The notes under the pieces were generated by a model that was not told the DNA's origin, ran no database searches, and saw only the letters and a program-made list of their open reading frames with translations. From Pohlia nutans (Eukaryota > Streptophyta > Bryopsida > Bryales > Mniaceae), in the NCBI GenBank assembly GCA_022496805.1, contig CM040101.1, positions 684,501 to 748,500 of the forward strand: a stretch of 64,000 nt of DNA, in the 5' to 3' direction. Each line of letters starts with the position of its first letter. The first letter of the stretch is position 1. Made by a program: the position numbers and the translations under genes. Positions 32,944 to 46,094 of this stretch are shown here, one piece after another.

Positions 32944-33070
32944 TGTAGAGCTTCCATAACTCCAGCTCCAGCTTCCATAACTCTAGCTCCAGCTTCCATA
33001 ACTCCAGCTGCCATAACTCCAGCTCCAGCTCTACCATCCATAACTCCAGCTTCCATAACTCCAGCTTTAG
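32944..33070 (+). repeat. Tandem repeat of TCCATAACTCCAGC units
   Basis: Seven or so copies of CCATAACTCCAGCT with or without an extra CCAGCT, inside the CACTA element. Low-complexity Thr/Pro/Ala frames across it are not genes. Confidence 0.85.
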
Positions 33071-33855
33071 GGTCCTCTTGTGATCTCCTGCACAATGCAT
33101 TCTACGTCATGTATATATTCGTGCACCGTTATGAGTGTACACATCACTCCATCGATTCAGTATTGTGATTACAGACTTAACATATTCTAAGTTTGAAATT
33201 GAAACCTCATCGATAGAGATACATACCATTAGGCTAGTGCTTCCTTCGAATACATTGAGATGATAGGAGACACCGTCCTGGAAAAACATAATAGTCTCTT
33301 CATTGGTTCTACGCCTACCACAAGCGTCCCAGTCCAACATCTCTTGGGTTCTGTCACTAAAGACTTCTATACTTCAACGCATATTTACAAAACAATGCTA
33401 TATCTGGCAGTACGTCCTCCTCCTATCCCCTTATAAAACCTACTAAACACATACTCCTGCATTCGTTTCCTTGTTCATTCGTGAGGCATTACCACAATCA
33501 AAATTGCACACTGCAATACAGTATAATTCCGCTATATCTACTGTACAATATTCTATGTCCGAAGTTGCGCTCTTCCTTTGAACGTTGTGATAATGATGGG
33601 TGCTCTGATGTGCACTCGTTCATGACTCGATGTCCTGCAATACCACCAGTACTTCTGTTATTGAGATTCTCACTTCATCCATATTTGAAACCGTTGGCAT
33701 ATTTCTAACAGTGACAATAATGCAACTTGGAGCTCCTTCCGTTCTACCATTACTACTTTGTTTTTATGTCCTGCCATGCTATGTATTATACACTTCAGCA
33801 CAAAAGATTGGTGTAAAGTTCACTATTACCGACATTCTGTGAAACGAACTTGCCT

Positions 33856-36800
33856 TCATTCCCGATTGGGGTGCTTCCTCGGAGACTTCTTGCCCTTGCC
33901 TTTGTCTGCCGATAAACGCTCAATCTCGGCTTGCAGCTGCCTAATCCTCTCGTCCTTCGATACATTCTCCTGTCCACGGGTGATGCTATGACGTTTGTTG
34001 GTAGCACTCCCTCCTGTGCCCATTTCTGTGTCATACACATTGTCCCGTACGTAGTTCTCCAATTTGTCCTTCCCCTGATCCAACACACGTACCCCAGTAA
34101 GCAGCTACATTCCAGTATTTTCCTACTTCTACTCACTCATCTTCTCTAATTCGGTTCATACACCAGTACGGTTACTAGAATACGGCTCCGTAACTTTGTT
34201 ACCGTCCGTTCGATTCCTCCTGCCGATCACCCACAGAACTCCAACCTCTCGGAAAACCAGTACAAACCATCGAACTGAATGATTACTGTTTCTCAACACA
34301 CATCCTGGACTACAAATACACTTTGTACGACACACTGTACCTTGTTTGTAGCTCTATGTGTTTGATCCTCTGCCACATCATGACCACAGTCACTCATGCT
34401 TCGCTATGAAATATGAGTGTTTGACTCTGACGCCATTGAGTCCTGCTCCGAATCTAGCTGTTCGGTCTCCTTCTCCCGTTTAACTATACTCCTCCATTTT
34501 TTGTACCCTCCATAACCCTTGTCACGTGTTAATTCATACTCCATTTCATCGGGATGAGGGGACCTGTTCAATTTTTCTCGGAGCCTCTCACGTATTCCAT
34601 TCTCCCCACGAGAACCAGTCCTCCCATATGTTTTCCGGCACACATTCGCATATCTCCCTTGCTTAGACTTGTCTTCCCTTTGCTGACTATTAGCTAACTT
34701 GACAAGTCGATCCCAAACTCTTTGGTCTATATGCAGTGGTTGCGGCTCTCCTTTCAGAATCAATTTTATTAATTCGCCCGCTTTATAGTTACCGCCTTCC
34801 CCATCGTTGATTTGAGATGATCCTCATTCAGCGTCCCAGAATATTCAAAGCTGTCGTTCAATCTTGCCTTGAATGTTGTTACAGCTTCATAAGTCTGCCT
34901 CGATATATGGGTGCACGCTAAATCCAACCCTGTTGCCAACTTCCCTATCTCGGCAATCCATGCTTTTTTGCCAGGGCCATAGGGTTTACCACTTGCATCC
35001 AAGGTCAGATAGAAAGGTTTCTTGCCCTCGCGCTCTCGCTGGACTATATCATGTTCTCGAACAGCTTGCCTATGACGTCTCGTTCTTCTGTCCAGTGCTC
35101 GTTCATGAAGAAAATCCCCTTCGCCCTTCACCTTCTCTTCTGTCCTATTTTCTGACACTGCACCTGCATGTGAATTCCGAAGCACTGACACAGGGGGGGA
35201 TTGGGAGCTCGAGTATGCCTTGCCCCTCCTGTGCCTTCTTTGTGTGCGATCTGGTGTCCAATATCGCTGGGACCGTGGACTGCTTTCGCCGGAGTATGAG
35301 TTTCTTCGGTGATGTCTCCTAGACCTTGCTGGACTGCCTCGGTAGTGTGGAAATCCTGTAAGGCACAGATCTTAGAAAGGGGCGAAAGCATCCACTGACG
35401 ACTAGTTTGATACGCCGGGCCTATTCCACAGTTTCTGATTAGTTGTTATTCTATGTCTAGCAAATGCTATAAAGGTGCATAATTTTTCAAAAAAATCCTA
35501 CAAACACAATGCTAACGAACCATGATAACTGCAAATTTATTCAACTCAGTGCACAACTGAATTTCCAAGCCCGCCACATCCTAATGCAGATAGAATCATT
35601 GGTTCTACGTTATATTCCTTGACTTTGAGGAAAAAAACATGTTGTATGGTCATATTGTATTCAATCCATCATGTTCGCACTGTTCAATTACATAGATTGC
35701 ATACTCGCATGCATATACAACTGCTCAAATATCGACCAAACAGGTGGGTACAATTGAAATGGTACTACCTTCGTGACTCCTTCCACGGTCCTCCCTATAA
35801 TAGCGATCCCGTTTTGACAGTATTCTCTCCCTCTCGTATGCAGGGCTCCTTGACCGATTGCGTTGAGGGCTCCGAGAGTCGTGCGGTGTGTAAGACCCAT
35901 ACCGATTACGGCGCGGGCTACGAGATCTATAATCAATTGATCGTTCGCGATGTGGTCGACATGCATGTCTATGCAAATCACTCCCCTCAATTGCCCGTCG
36001 TCCTGAATGCTGTTGGACCATTTCAATTGCATCAGTCATGTGGGACACCACATTGGTCGTAAATATTACCAATTTCAGGCTGTAAGGCAACGTGCTTTCT
36101 GCTCATGGTAGCATACCTTGGAGTGGTAGTAATTTGGAGGTGAGTAACCCCGCGTATACCTCCTCCCCTCTTCATGTCTATGAACCTCACCTCCCGGTTC
36201 AGAATCCGTGATATTTTCCACAGCGTTCTCTGCCCTAGTGTTGCGCAACGAAGTGTTCAGTGACTTTGGTGTTGTCCCCGCACCTGGAATATTACAATCC
36301 ATGGGTGCAATCACCAGGCGATCGATTACGCGAACCGGGCGCTCGTCCCTGCCTTTTTCAGTTCCCTGTACTTCTGCACTCCGTCCTACATTGTTTGAGG
36401 CAGTCAGAAAACATATGTTTGGAATTCGGAAGACCAGCACTCGTGATCCATGCATTTTTAATATTACTCTATACTTCAAGTCTAAGGGCTACAGTATACA
36501 ACATATAGAACTTGTACTGTAATTCTTCACTTCAACAATATACACTTTCCTGTTTTATGACGTTGTGAGCACTAATAATCTTACAGGGTGATGGTGTACC
36601 TGACTGATGCCCACCTGGAATTGAAACCGGAGAAGGGACAGGCACGTCGTTTGCGTTGGGTGGGCTCCTGCCTTGGTGCTCAAGCGCATGTGGAGAATTT
36701 GACGTTGTCGTTGGACACGATGTCCTCGTTGCCGGCTTTGATACAGTCCTAGGAATTCTTCCACACGCCCTTGCGTCTTCGTCGGTCTTCCGATTTAGTT

Positions 36801-39800
36801 CTTCTACAGTGCAGACAGGGTTCGGTCCTCGTCCCAAGATTACATCTGCGGTTCTAGCAGGCATTTCCTTCGTCTTCTTCATGCCCTTCCCACGCTCAAC
36901 CCCTTTTGCTCTCCCGTTCTTACGAGGTCTACCCCTTCCAGTCGGCAGGTTTGAGGCTTCGGGTTCAAGGGGTCCTTCTCGGTCCTCTGTAGCATTTGCC
37001 ATTTTAGATGTTCTAGTTTCCCGCTTGGTTCCCGCTGTTGGTTTTCTTTTTCCGGACCACGGCTCCGGTCGGTCTTCTTCATGTAGAGTTGTCACCATAT
37101 TGGAGGTCGCACCCTATGACAGAGCATCACAAAAACGAATGGCTTAGACATCATGTAATCAAACTAAAATTATTGTATTAAGTCCTCTCCAACTTCTGTT
37201 TCATCAACCTATACCACTGTGGGGTCTATGAACATGATACTTAATTTAATGATTTTAGAGGTTTCTCGACAATTCGCATGCAATTTGGCCGTTTGTATTC
37301 TCTGAGTTACCTGGGGCTGCTCAATACTGCTGTTCCGTGTCTTGAAGCACTTGACAAGTCTGTGCACCTTTTCACTCTGTTGACAACAGCAATCACCATT
37401 CAAATGTACCTTTAGTTCATCGAGATTAAAGAAGCATGTGTATTATTAACTACGTACTACAGTCGATTGTAATCGTATAGGCCACAAACTCTACCCAAAG
37501 CCGTTCATGCCTCAATACCACTTGTCAGCACTCTGTGACAATTGTATATTGCACATCCACACCATACTTCATAATCTACCACTACGTTGCTATGCATTGT
37601 GTTACCTGAGGCGTGTCAACCCAGCTTCTACGTTGCAGAAAAAACTGGACGAGTCGTGGCACCTTCCGCCTCTGATCACAACATCAACCGCCACCTCAAT
37701 CCAGTATTAATTGACTGTGTTCATATAAGTCTTTGTTACATGAAGTATGAACTACATTGTTATATATTCATGTGCATCCAATATTACTCCTAGCCAATCA
37801 TGTCTCAATATCACTTGCCCACTGTTCCATGATTTTCAACTACTTGCATCCGTTGCATATGGAATGGATGGTATTCACTGGGGTTCCAGTTTTGCAACCA
37901 CAATTATTCTTATAGAACAAATTACTACACAGAAAACAGTCATGCATGAACGTGGCATACGATGTTGAACACATAAATATAATACATGCACTCCCTATTT
38001 CTGGAATGAAGTATTACAGGGTCGTACAGCATATTTAATACTCTGCATTTTCACGAAAAGTAAAAACTGTAATCATTATTCCTGGTAAAGTCGGCATTTA
38101 CCTGTGCAGGAGAACCCTCTGAAGTCCCTCTGTTGCGATCAAGGCTTTCAGTATTCACTACTGGTCTGCAATGACATCATTGTATTGTGGCAAGTCCATG
38201 TTCACATTCACAAGTATTTGAGTTATTACTGAGTTTACCTTCCCCATACCACATATCAGTTCGTTGATAATAAGCCTCCTTCAGAAACCACTGTATTTAT
38301 ATGCACTTGTAAAATAATGCAAAAACCTATCTGGTTCATTCACTACCAAGCATGAAAACGACAATGTGCAACATCAAGTTACCACCGAGTACCTAGAAAT
38401 ATCGGCAGCAGAAGGCACTTCTATCTCGGACAACGGAGGTGGTGATTTCGGAGAGATGTGCTCCAATTCTGTGGTGATGAGGGGATTCCCTACTTCCTGC
38501 ACCTGCAAATCATAGATTAGAATAATGTTCATACAATGCACTGTAAGCTACGCAACTCGATTTAACCAAGTCCGATGGATATTTGTTTCCAGTATTACCT
38601 CAACAATTTTCATTACACTTTGAATTATGATTCCTTCATATGCAAGGACAATTTCCCAAATGTATGAATATGCATTCCGCTATGGTGTCTACTGTATAAC
38701 ACTTACTGTGGGCTTCTCAACCCATCGTTTGGTGCATTTGCAGAATTGCACAACTCGCCTCAATTTCGCGCTCTGAAAAAAACATAGTACACAACTTAGT
38801 AGACATTCTAGAATCACTCAGAGAATATTTCTACTTTGATTATTTCTCCTAATTCAACGTCTTACTCGTACCACCAATAGCTACCCCAATATTGATTGCC
38901 CACCCTCCAAAGGTAACGTACGTCACATCCATTCTCCAACTGTGCACAGTACGGTCTGCAAGAGTGTATTCACAGTCCACAATTACCCAAACAAAAAACC
39001 AATGAAATAGGGCAGTATTACTTTACACTTGGGGATTTTAAAACAGCAGCATCAACCGAAGTGTTGGTTGCATTTTGAATATTCAAAGATACACTGCACA
39101 CGGCAATTCATTGTTAACATACGATTCTCAAAACATCCACAACAACAGATCGCTTCATTTCACCCTAAACCGTAATCCCTTAGTATTTCATTGGTTTGGC
39201 ACCTGTACGCACTGAATGAAAATGAAAAAGGCATACTAGGATGTCTTACAGTCGATCAGATTCAGCGTGCTCCACTCTTGAAGTGGTTTTGGACAAAGGG
39301 GCCGGTACGCTGGAAAGTTGCTCCTGAATTTCTTGTATCTCTTGTGACGGACCTCCTTGAATATCTTGTCCAGAAGAGTTGTAATTTAATATGCGTAGTG
39401 GTTCATTCACACAGTCACAGAATCCCTCCACATTGCAAATTATTGCGACTGATGCTAGAATTGGCCGTCACTACTAACATACTGCAGTGCGGAAGTGGTT
39501 TCTGTGATCCATGTGTGGACCATGACTGGTTGTAATGTACATTGCAAGCAATGTACCGTAGTTCCAACCAACACCAAGTTGTTGTATTAAATATTCAGTC
39601 CTACATCCTTCAGTTGCATTGCGAAGATTATATACTGACTCTGTTAGCAAGATTGTCATACTCCAAATTATTCCCCAGCACAATTGTATGTTCGTTAAAA
39701 AGCTCCCTGTACAATCTTGCTTTGTTTAGGGTTAACAGAACGATAACTACTGCACAATGTACTATATATGAAGACATGATGTACTGTGCTGTTTGTACTA

Positions 39801-41116
39801 CGTGATTAAGGCACATGCAATTTTCGATTGAACAAAATAAAGGAATAGTGCGTTACATACTTTGCCCTTCGTCTGCTGGCTACGAGTTCTGCTAACGACA
39901 CCTTCTTCGGCCAATCCTTTGCTACACTGCCCGTGTAGGAGATACAATTTGTTAGTTTCTGGATTCATTACATTCAATTCTTAATAGAAACAACGCGCTG
40001 AACACAGTCAGGGGATCCAGTACCCAAAAGAAAAATTCATCAAAACTACAAACTACCAGGGTTTAGAATGCGTTTTGAACAACAAATAGTACTTACATTT
40101 CCAATTGTGGAGTTCAGTCCACCCTCAGACTTCGACGTGCTTATGCTGATAGTTCTGCGTTCTGTTGTTTGCGTACCAGACGTTCGTTTAGAAGGGTTTT
40201 CGCTGGTCTCCAAAGTATCCTCTTCTTCACCGCTGTCGTTGTCTAACGATGCCTCACTGCCTTTGCTCCCTGTATCGCAGTCACTTTCGTTTGGGTGAAA
40301 GTCTGTATCGGTATCCTCGTCCGCACTGGTGCCCGACAGTACTTTATTGGACTGACCTGCGTTGGCTGTTCTTCCGTCGTCAAGTTCTTCTCCAACACGC
40401 GATACAACATGTGGGTTTAGGAACCCATTGTCCTTACTTTTCCTGCTAGCCTCACCTTCTCCTTCAGACTTCCCTTCGATATCCTCCTCTGAGTTTGTTT
40501 CCTGTACAGGCAAAGGACTCCTCACTCTTCCGGTCCTGTCATACAGTTCTACATCTCCGAGCACCCTCTCATTCAGTTTGTCATACCTGCATTGGAGGAA
40601 AACTGGCCAATTAGTCTAAGAAGAGTACCTACAGTATTAGCATTGCCGTAAATCTTGGATAACGACAAGAGCATCGGTTGCACTAAGCACTGGGAATGGG
40701 TGTTCCTCATACCTCGCTAGATCCAACTGGTTCACACATTCTTGAACATGGACACCACATTCACTAAAATAAGTCCAGCCTCACACGATGTAATTTAAGA
40801 ACTAATACGGAGCTTGTAATCTAACTTTTCACTGCGAGAATTAGCAAAGGGCGTCTCTCACACAATGCACGACAAGTGCAACACAACTGGCGAAACAAAG
40901 AATGAAGCATGCAGAGGAAAACCAAACCTACTTGCGTGTGAAAAGTGTGCATCGCACTGGCGGATGATTTTCATCCACGTCTCTAATTTTAGGGTTTTCC
41001 ATGAGGCTCGTATCCCCAAGGCTACTCACGACGTGCTGCCATTCTCTTCTAGGGAGCTCACTACCCCCCTCCTCTTCAACTGCTGCACCATCACTACAGT
41101 GTCTGTGTTTTGGCAT
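33856..41116 (-). CDS. TNPA-like protein of the CACTA element (Transposase_24-type), multi-exon, probably frameshifted
   Basis: Exons can be followed leftwards. A possible first exon at ATG 41116 (MPKHRHCSDGAAVEEEGG) ends at a GTGAGT donor. Exon 40586-40097 is acidic (YDKLNERVLGDVELYDRTG, DEDTDTDFHPNESDCDTG) with good AG and GTAAGT borders. There is an exon near 39430-39246, an AT-hook-like exon (36990-36900, GRGRPRKNGRAKG), an RS-rich stretch (35960-35770, RSRSPRRNRYGSY), and RRHHRRNSYSGESSPRSQRY near 35320. The conserved domain spans 35090-34420: KKPFYLTLDASGKPYGPG, MGKA, WDRLVKLANSQQ and GRTGSRGENGIRERL, the layout of Transposase_24 of Ptta/En/Spm elements. At about 34770 the frame changes without a possible intron. 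A coiled-coil C-terminus (34000-33900, DERIRQLQAEIERLSADKGK) follows. The protein would bind subterminal repeats. Exact exon joins are partly uncertain. Confidence 0.65.
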
Positions 41117-41450
41117 TGCCCCTGGTTTGTGGTAGAAAATTGCCCCTAACTACAGTGTCTGCTTTCGTGGTTTCATTTCGTTTCGGGTACAAAGTTTTGC
41201 CTATCTACAGTGCTCGAGTTTTGGGATTTGGTTCGTTTACGTTAGAAACGATTGCCTAACTACAGTGTCTGTGTTTTAGGGTGCATCTAGTTTGTGGTAG
41301 AAAATTTCCCCTAACTACAGTGTCTGCGGTCTTGGTTTCATTTAGTTTTGGGTACAAACTTTTGCCTATCTACAGTGAGGGAGTCGTGGGATTTATTTCG
41401 TTTACGGTAGAAACTATTTCCTAACTACAGTGTCTGAGTTGTGGAATTGG
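41093..41450. repeat. 57-bp tandem repeat, about seven units, upstream of the TNPA-like gene
   Basis: Copies of CTACAGTGTCTG (variants CTACAGTGCTCG and CTACAGTGAGGG) begin near 41094, 41150, 41208, 41264, 41320, 41377 and 41424. Each is followed by a TTT(C/G)-(G/T)GGTAGAAA-type segment. Every third unit is most alike, so a three-unit higher-order period of about 170 bp exists. It overlaps the putative start of the leftward gene and lies in the interval between the two divergent genes, so a promoter or transposase-binding role is plausible. Confidence 0.8.
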
Positions 41451-43910
41451 TTTAGGGTTTACACTATTGCGTACACTGCGTACCTCCTGGGATATGAGGT
41501 CAGCGACAGAGGTGGGATGATGACCAGTAAATGGCGCTTGACTGTAAACGTTTCTAATTTAAGAATGGCGCTACTCAGCCATAATATCAAAAGCGGCTCT
41601 GTTGTTGAAGGTGGCTGCATACGACAATTAAGAAGCGCAGAGGATCTATGCATGCACTGCAACTACCACCCCAAATGCTACGCGGTCATATTCCTGCACC
41701 ACACGATGCCATCGGGATCAACAACAACTCACACGGTCCAGCAAGGTAAACTTACACTGAATCCTTGTGCTGTAGCGTGTCGTTCAGGAACTTTTGGTTG
41801 CACTGTATGTTTTTCAAGTGTAACAACTCGTACTCGTTTGGTATTGGCATTGCGTGCAGAGTATCGGAGTGGTGTAGCTTGGCGAAGGTTGCGGCCCCGA
41901 ATTGCTACTGCGCGCTATCACCCCACTCGGCTTATATCGCCTGGCTGCGCAGCGTTAGAGCAAACATTATTCAGTGTTTTTCTTCACTGCTATCGCAAGA
42001 CTGCCATCACTCCGTGCCAAGCTATAGAGGTCAGTACTGAGGGCGCTGGACTGCTGAAGTATTAGTGCGTTTGCAAACTCCGGATGCAACAACGCTGCGC
42101 TGAGGTAAGTCTCAAACTCAGTTGGCCAGAAGTCAAGTGCCAAAACCATTTTTCTGGCAACATGTTTTGACACGCATTATGAAGGAAGGTGGAATTTTGT
42201 TTCTCTAATTTCTAGTATGAAGTGCCTAACGATGCAATAGTTTACTGCTATTGGAGATATGAAGGCTAAGACTTACTGTGATTTATTTGGTTCACGGTAA
42301 CTAAGTTCAATGCTATGAGATTGAGCCTGTTTACAAACGAGCATACCACTGAAAACGTGGAACTGCAGTGGAGCAGACATAGAAAAACTAACTTATAACA
42401 AAAAAAATTTAAATTCCACAGTACTAATCACGCACCTGTCAAAGGCGCAACACTGTCCCGCATGCGTGTTGGTGATTGTCAAAGGTTCCGCCTCCCCACA
42501 GAACTCCTTTCCCCACAGTCGGCCTCTGTCGCCTGTGTATAACGATATGAAACGAGTAGTGTGATATAACAATTGTTTTCCGGTGGTATTCCTAAACTTG
42601 CGATGTAACAAGTGTTCTTGCGGTACTACGATCTAACAATTTCGCTGTGCTGAAGATTCAGAAAGCGCTGTGCACTGCTGAACATCCACTGCGACTGCCA
42701 AGAGACCTTACACCGAATCTGCACTGAGGTATTTCAACCGTCTTGGAACACGCCATTTGTCAAGGATGCAGTGAGAATGGCATTAAATGATTGCCGCAAC
42801 ATGTTTTGTCACACATAATTACGGTAGGTGGAATTGAGTTTGTGCAATATTGGACATTGACTGAGTGACGTTGCAATGATGTATTAATCTTGAATACAGG
42901 TAGTCAAATCGTGATGAAGGTTGTATGTCACGGTAATTAGACTGAATTCTGTAAAAACTAATTCATTTGTTGGTTAAATTTGAAGTGGTGGGACTAAATA
43001 TCGTGTTTACGTGTGACACCTTCCTTAGGTTTTCATTCTTTATAATGTGTACATGCATGAATCGAAACAGGATCCCAAATAACATATCTGCGTTAATCTT
43101 ATCACAAAATATTTGGTCATGATTAGTATGACCCATAGAACAAGTAATTGAGATAATGTTTCCTCCTGTAACGATTCAAGTAAGTATTTGTCATGTAACG
43201 AATTCACAAAATTATGTATCATGAAAGTTGGGTGTACATAATTCACTCCAGTCTTTCTCATGGACGTAGTCGAGCCCAACCAGAAAGTCACACTCATACA
43301 GCTGAACGTTTAATTCGAGTGAAGACACAACCATTTCAGAGATATATACGCCTGACTAATTATATCTCTTGTGGCCATTCACAGTTTCCATTAGATTCAC
43401 TACTCTAATGTGTATTAGTAATTTGCAATTCTGTTTGGGGTATATTGCAGGATATATTGGAGTATTTCCAAATGTCATGAAGAAAGGTATGAATTTATAA
43501 CTGAATACTGACTTTGGAAGTATGATTTCTGCAGGTACCAAAAACTCATATGGTTAATAATAGACACACTTACACAACAGGTTTTGTGAAAGACTGAAAT
43601 CCTTGGAATTTGAATTTTATGTAGTTCATAAACGGCCCTACTTATAATCTCTGTGGGACATATAGTCAATGTGGTAGTATTGTTTCTAAAAACAATAAAG
43701 AAAGATAGTGCGTTACATATGGAATGGCTGTTCAAATATGACAATATAAACTGTTGCCAACTTTGACAGAATTTGTGAATGTTTTGCTGTAGCGCAAAAT
43801 TTAATTCCTACTACAAATTGATTTGCAGAAACTTGAGGGATCTGAGCCCTGCAGTACCGTGATGAGGGTGCATATCAAGCCATAGAGGAGATCGCACGAT
43901 CCAATTCAAC
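41451..43910. other. CACTA interior without a recognised gene
   Basis: Open frames such as 41430-42065 lack an ATG start and any recognisable motif. Segments near 42120-42200 and 42770-42850 share GCAACATGTTTTG and GGTGGAATT blocks and are a diverged internal duplication. Confidence 0.4.
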
Positions 43911-44255
43911 ATGGCCAATGTACAAGACAGTTTTCAGCAAGGTAGCAATTCTAGAGATACTGTGGAGGCAGATGTTGTTGTGGATGTGCTTTGTGAGCAG
44001 TGTCAAGGCATTTTGAAGAGCCAAACAAAACCTGTAACCTCGTCCAATTTAGTACCTCTCAGGCTAAGAAGCCAAACACAGAAGGCGCAATGTGCTGGCA
44101 AAACGAAAAAAAATACAAATGCTGAGAAAAAAAAAATCCTGATAGAAATGCTCTTGCACTCAGATGTCATATTACAGAAGGCATTAAAACTAAGAGAGCA
44201 GTCTCGACTTCTCATAGAGGATGTTGTCGATGACACCCCTGGAGCCCAGTTGTAG
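43911..44255 (+). CDS. Hypothetical protein of 114 residues inside the CACTA element
   Basis: ATG in a good context (CAACATGGCC), starting MANVQDSFQQGSNSRDTVEA and ending at TAG 44253-44255. It holds one CEQC pair, a Lys-rich tract (KTKKNTNAEKKK) and a helical tail. I do not recognise it. It lies between the two transposase genes, on the TNP2 strand, and could be a separate small gene, an upstream exon, or captured host sequence. Confidence 0.4.
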   Translation: MANVQDSFQQGSNSRDTVEADVVVDVLCEQCQGILKSQTKPVTSSNLVPLRLRSQTQKAQCAGKTKKNTNAEKKKILIEMLLHSDVILQKALKLREQSRLLIEDVVDDTPGAQL

Positions 44256-45734
44256 GATCATAGACATGTTTTTGAATGCAACAAACGTGTGTTCTTGAAA
44301 TTATATGAGAATTTATGAAAATATTTATATTAACTCCTAAGTCCGTGAATTGAAGTGTCTGGGAAGCTTTGTACAGGTCTTGTTATATTTACCTAAGTCC
44401 TAACAGTGTATGATGCTTTCTATTGGTGTGATGATATGTTCAGATACGTAGTAGGCTACGTACGAAAAAATTGACGCAACAATACATTCATCGTGTGTCT
44501 GCAACATTTCAAGTATGTCCTAAGATTGCAAACTTTCCTTGTTTAGCAAAATCGACCCATGTTCATTAATCTACAAGAATTGCTCTACGTATTTATTCCT
44601 CTACATGTTAAATTATTGGAGTTCACAAATTCCGAGTTTATTACTTAGATTAATGTTGCACGTACGTAGTATCTGCCGTTAATGGATCAATTGACAGACA
44701 TGCATGTGAATAATGGACAAGCAAAACAGTAATGTATAGTGACAGCAAAATAAATGGACCGTTGAATTGTAGTTGAAGGCACTAAAAGTATATTTTCACT
44801 AGCGAATCATAATTCCATTGAGTTACCACGAGAATCTCTCACCTCCTTTATGGACCACTACTTGTGTTTTGTATAATATATACTGATGCTGTTCCTAAAG
44901 CGTGGTTGGTGCATGTCATTCGTGCAGGTATTTTTGAAGTAACTAGTGTCTTGGAACGGGCTTGGAGAAAACCTGCACCCTTGTTTCACAAATCACTTGC
45001 TTAATATGTTAGAGGTATGCAGTACGCCTCTATTATGCAGACATGGATATTAATCCTGAAACGCCAATTTATTTCCTTAATCCGCTTTCGTAGTTCAAAT
45101 GCGAAATAAGCCATGAATATTGACAGGGGACTCCTTTTGTTCACAAGCAAATTACCTAGTGTTATGGGATGCCATGTCAAAGGAATATTGTAATGTGACG
45201 GTAGAATAATTTTATGTAGCCCTGGCAAAGATAGAAAATTTCTGATTGGGATGCTCCACAGAACACCAGTTTCAGATCCTGCTCAAGTGATGCTGTGCCC
45301 TGAAATAGAGCCTTATTGATTTTATTCTGACTTGCAGATTATGGCCACCAGCCATTGAATTGGGGGGGGGGGGTGAATTAACAGTGTTGAAGCCCTACAT
45401 CTGCTCATGATACACAAGCAAGTGAGCTGACTGGTAGACACTGTACTGGTAAGCATTAAGCTATCTTAATATATTGTTCTTAAGAATTGTTCATTTAGTT
45501 TTTAGCATTTCATTCCGCTGCTACAAAGTAGAAAAATTTACTCACATTGCTAGGACACATAAGTGATGTCGCATACCTACTTATGCGCAGGTTTCCTCTT
45601 CAAGAAATGCTGCTCAGTGGATGTCAACTTTGAGTCCAATTACGGTCCATGGGACGCATTCCTTGAGATCGGAGCCTCCGTGATTGCCAGGTGCAAGCTC
45701 AAACTTCTGATGCCAGATTTATTCGCAGGAAATT

Positions 45735-46094
45735 ATGACCATGGATGCCAGTATGACTAGGTTCACGTCATGCCCATTCATAACCCGTCTATACATTTCC
45801 GGAAATCATGGTCACGTCTGTGAGGACTGCAAATGTATCCGATGCGTCGTATTATGTTGGGTTCGAACGCCCAACTGCGATTGCAAGCTACCTCCCCATT
45901 GCCATGGATTGTCATTGGACGCTAGAATTAGAAAAAAACGTATAGCATGTCGGCATGAGCCAAAATCTGTACCCATATTCCCTCCAGAATTTTGCTTCTG
46001 TGAAAATCCGGAGAAAAAAAATGCTCAAATACAATTGGCAGATCCCGAACACAGTACATACACCTCGGAGGACGATAGTGATACTACTGAATAA
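45735..46094 (+). CDS. Cysteine-rich hypothetical protein or exon inside the CACTA element
   Basis: The frame can start at ATG 45735 or continue from an AG acceptor at about 45730 (TTATTCGCAG). The product holds a dense Cys/His cluster (HVCEDCKCIRCVVLCW, NCDCKLPPHCHG), then FPPEFCFCENPEKK and an acidic tail (YTSEDDSDTTE). The spacing suggests a metal-binding module. It overlaps another frame (45563-45760, with FKKCCSVDVNFESNYGPWDA) that could be an exon of the same gene. No family assignment is possible by eye. Confidence 0.4.
   Translation: MTMDASMTRFTSCPFITRLYISGNHGHVCEDCKCIRCVVLCWVRTPNCDCKLPPHCHGLSLDARIRKKRIACRHEPKSVPIFPPEFCFCENPEKKNAQIQLADPEHSTYTSEDDSDTTE

Noticed and set aside
41430..42065. 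211-residue open frame
   Set aside because: No ATG at the start, no recognisable motif, partly overlaps the 57-bp repeat, and no supporting splice sites.
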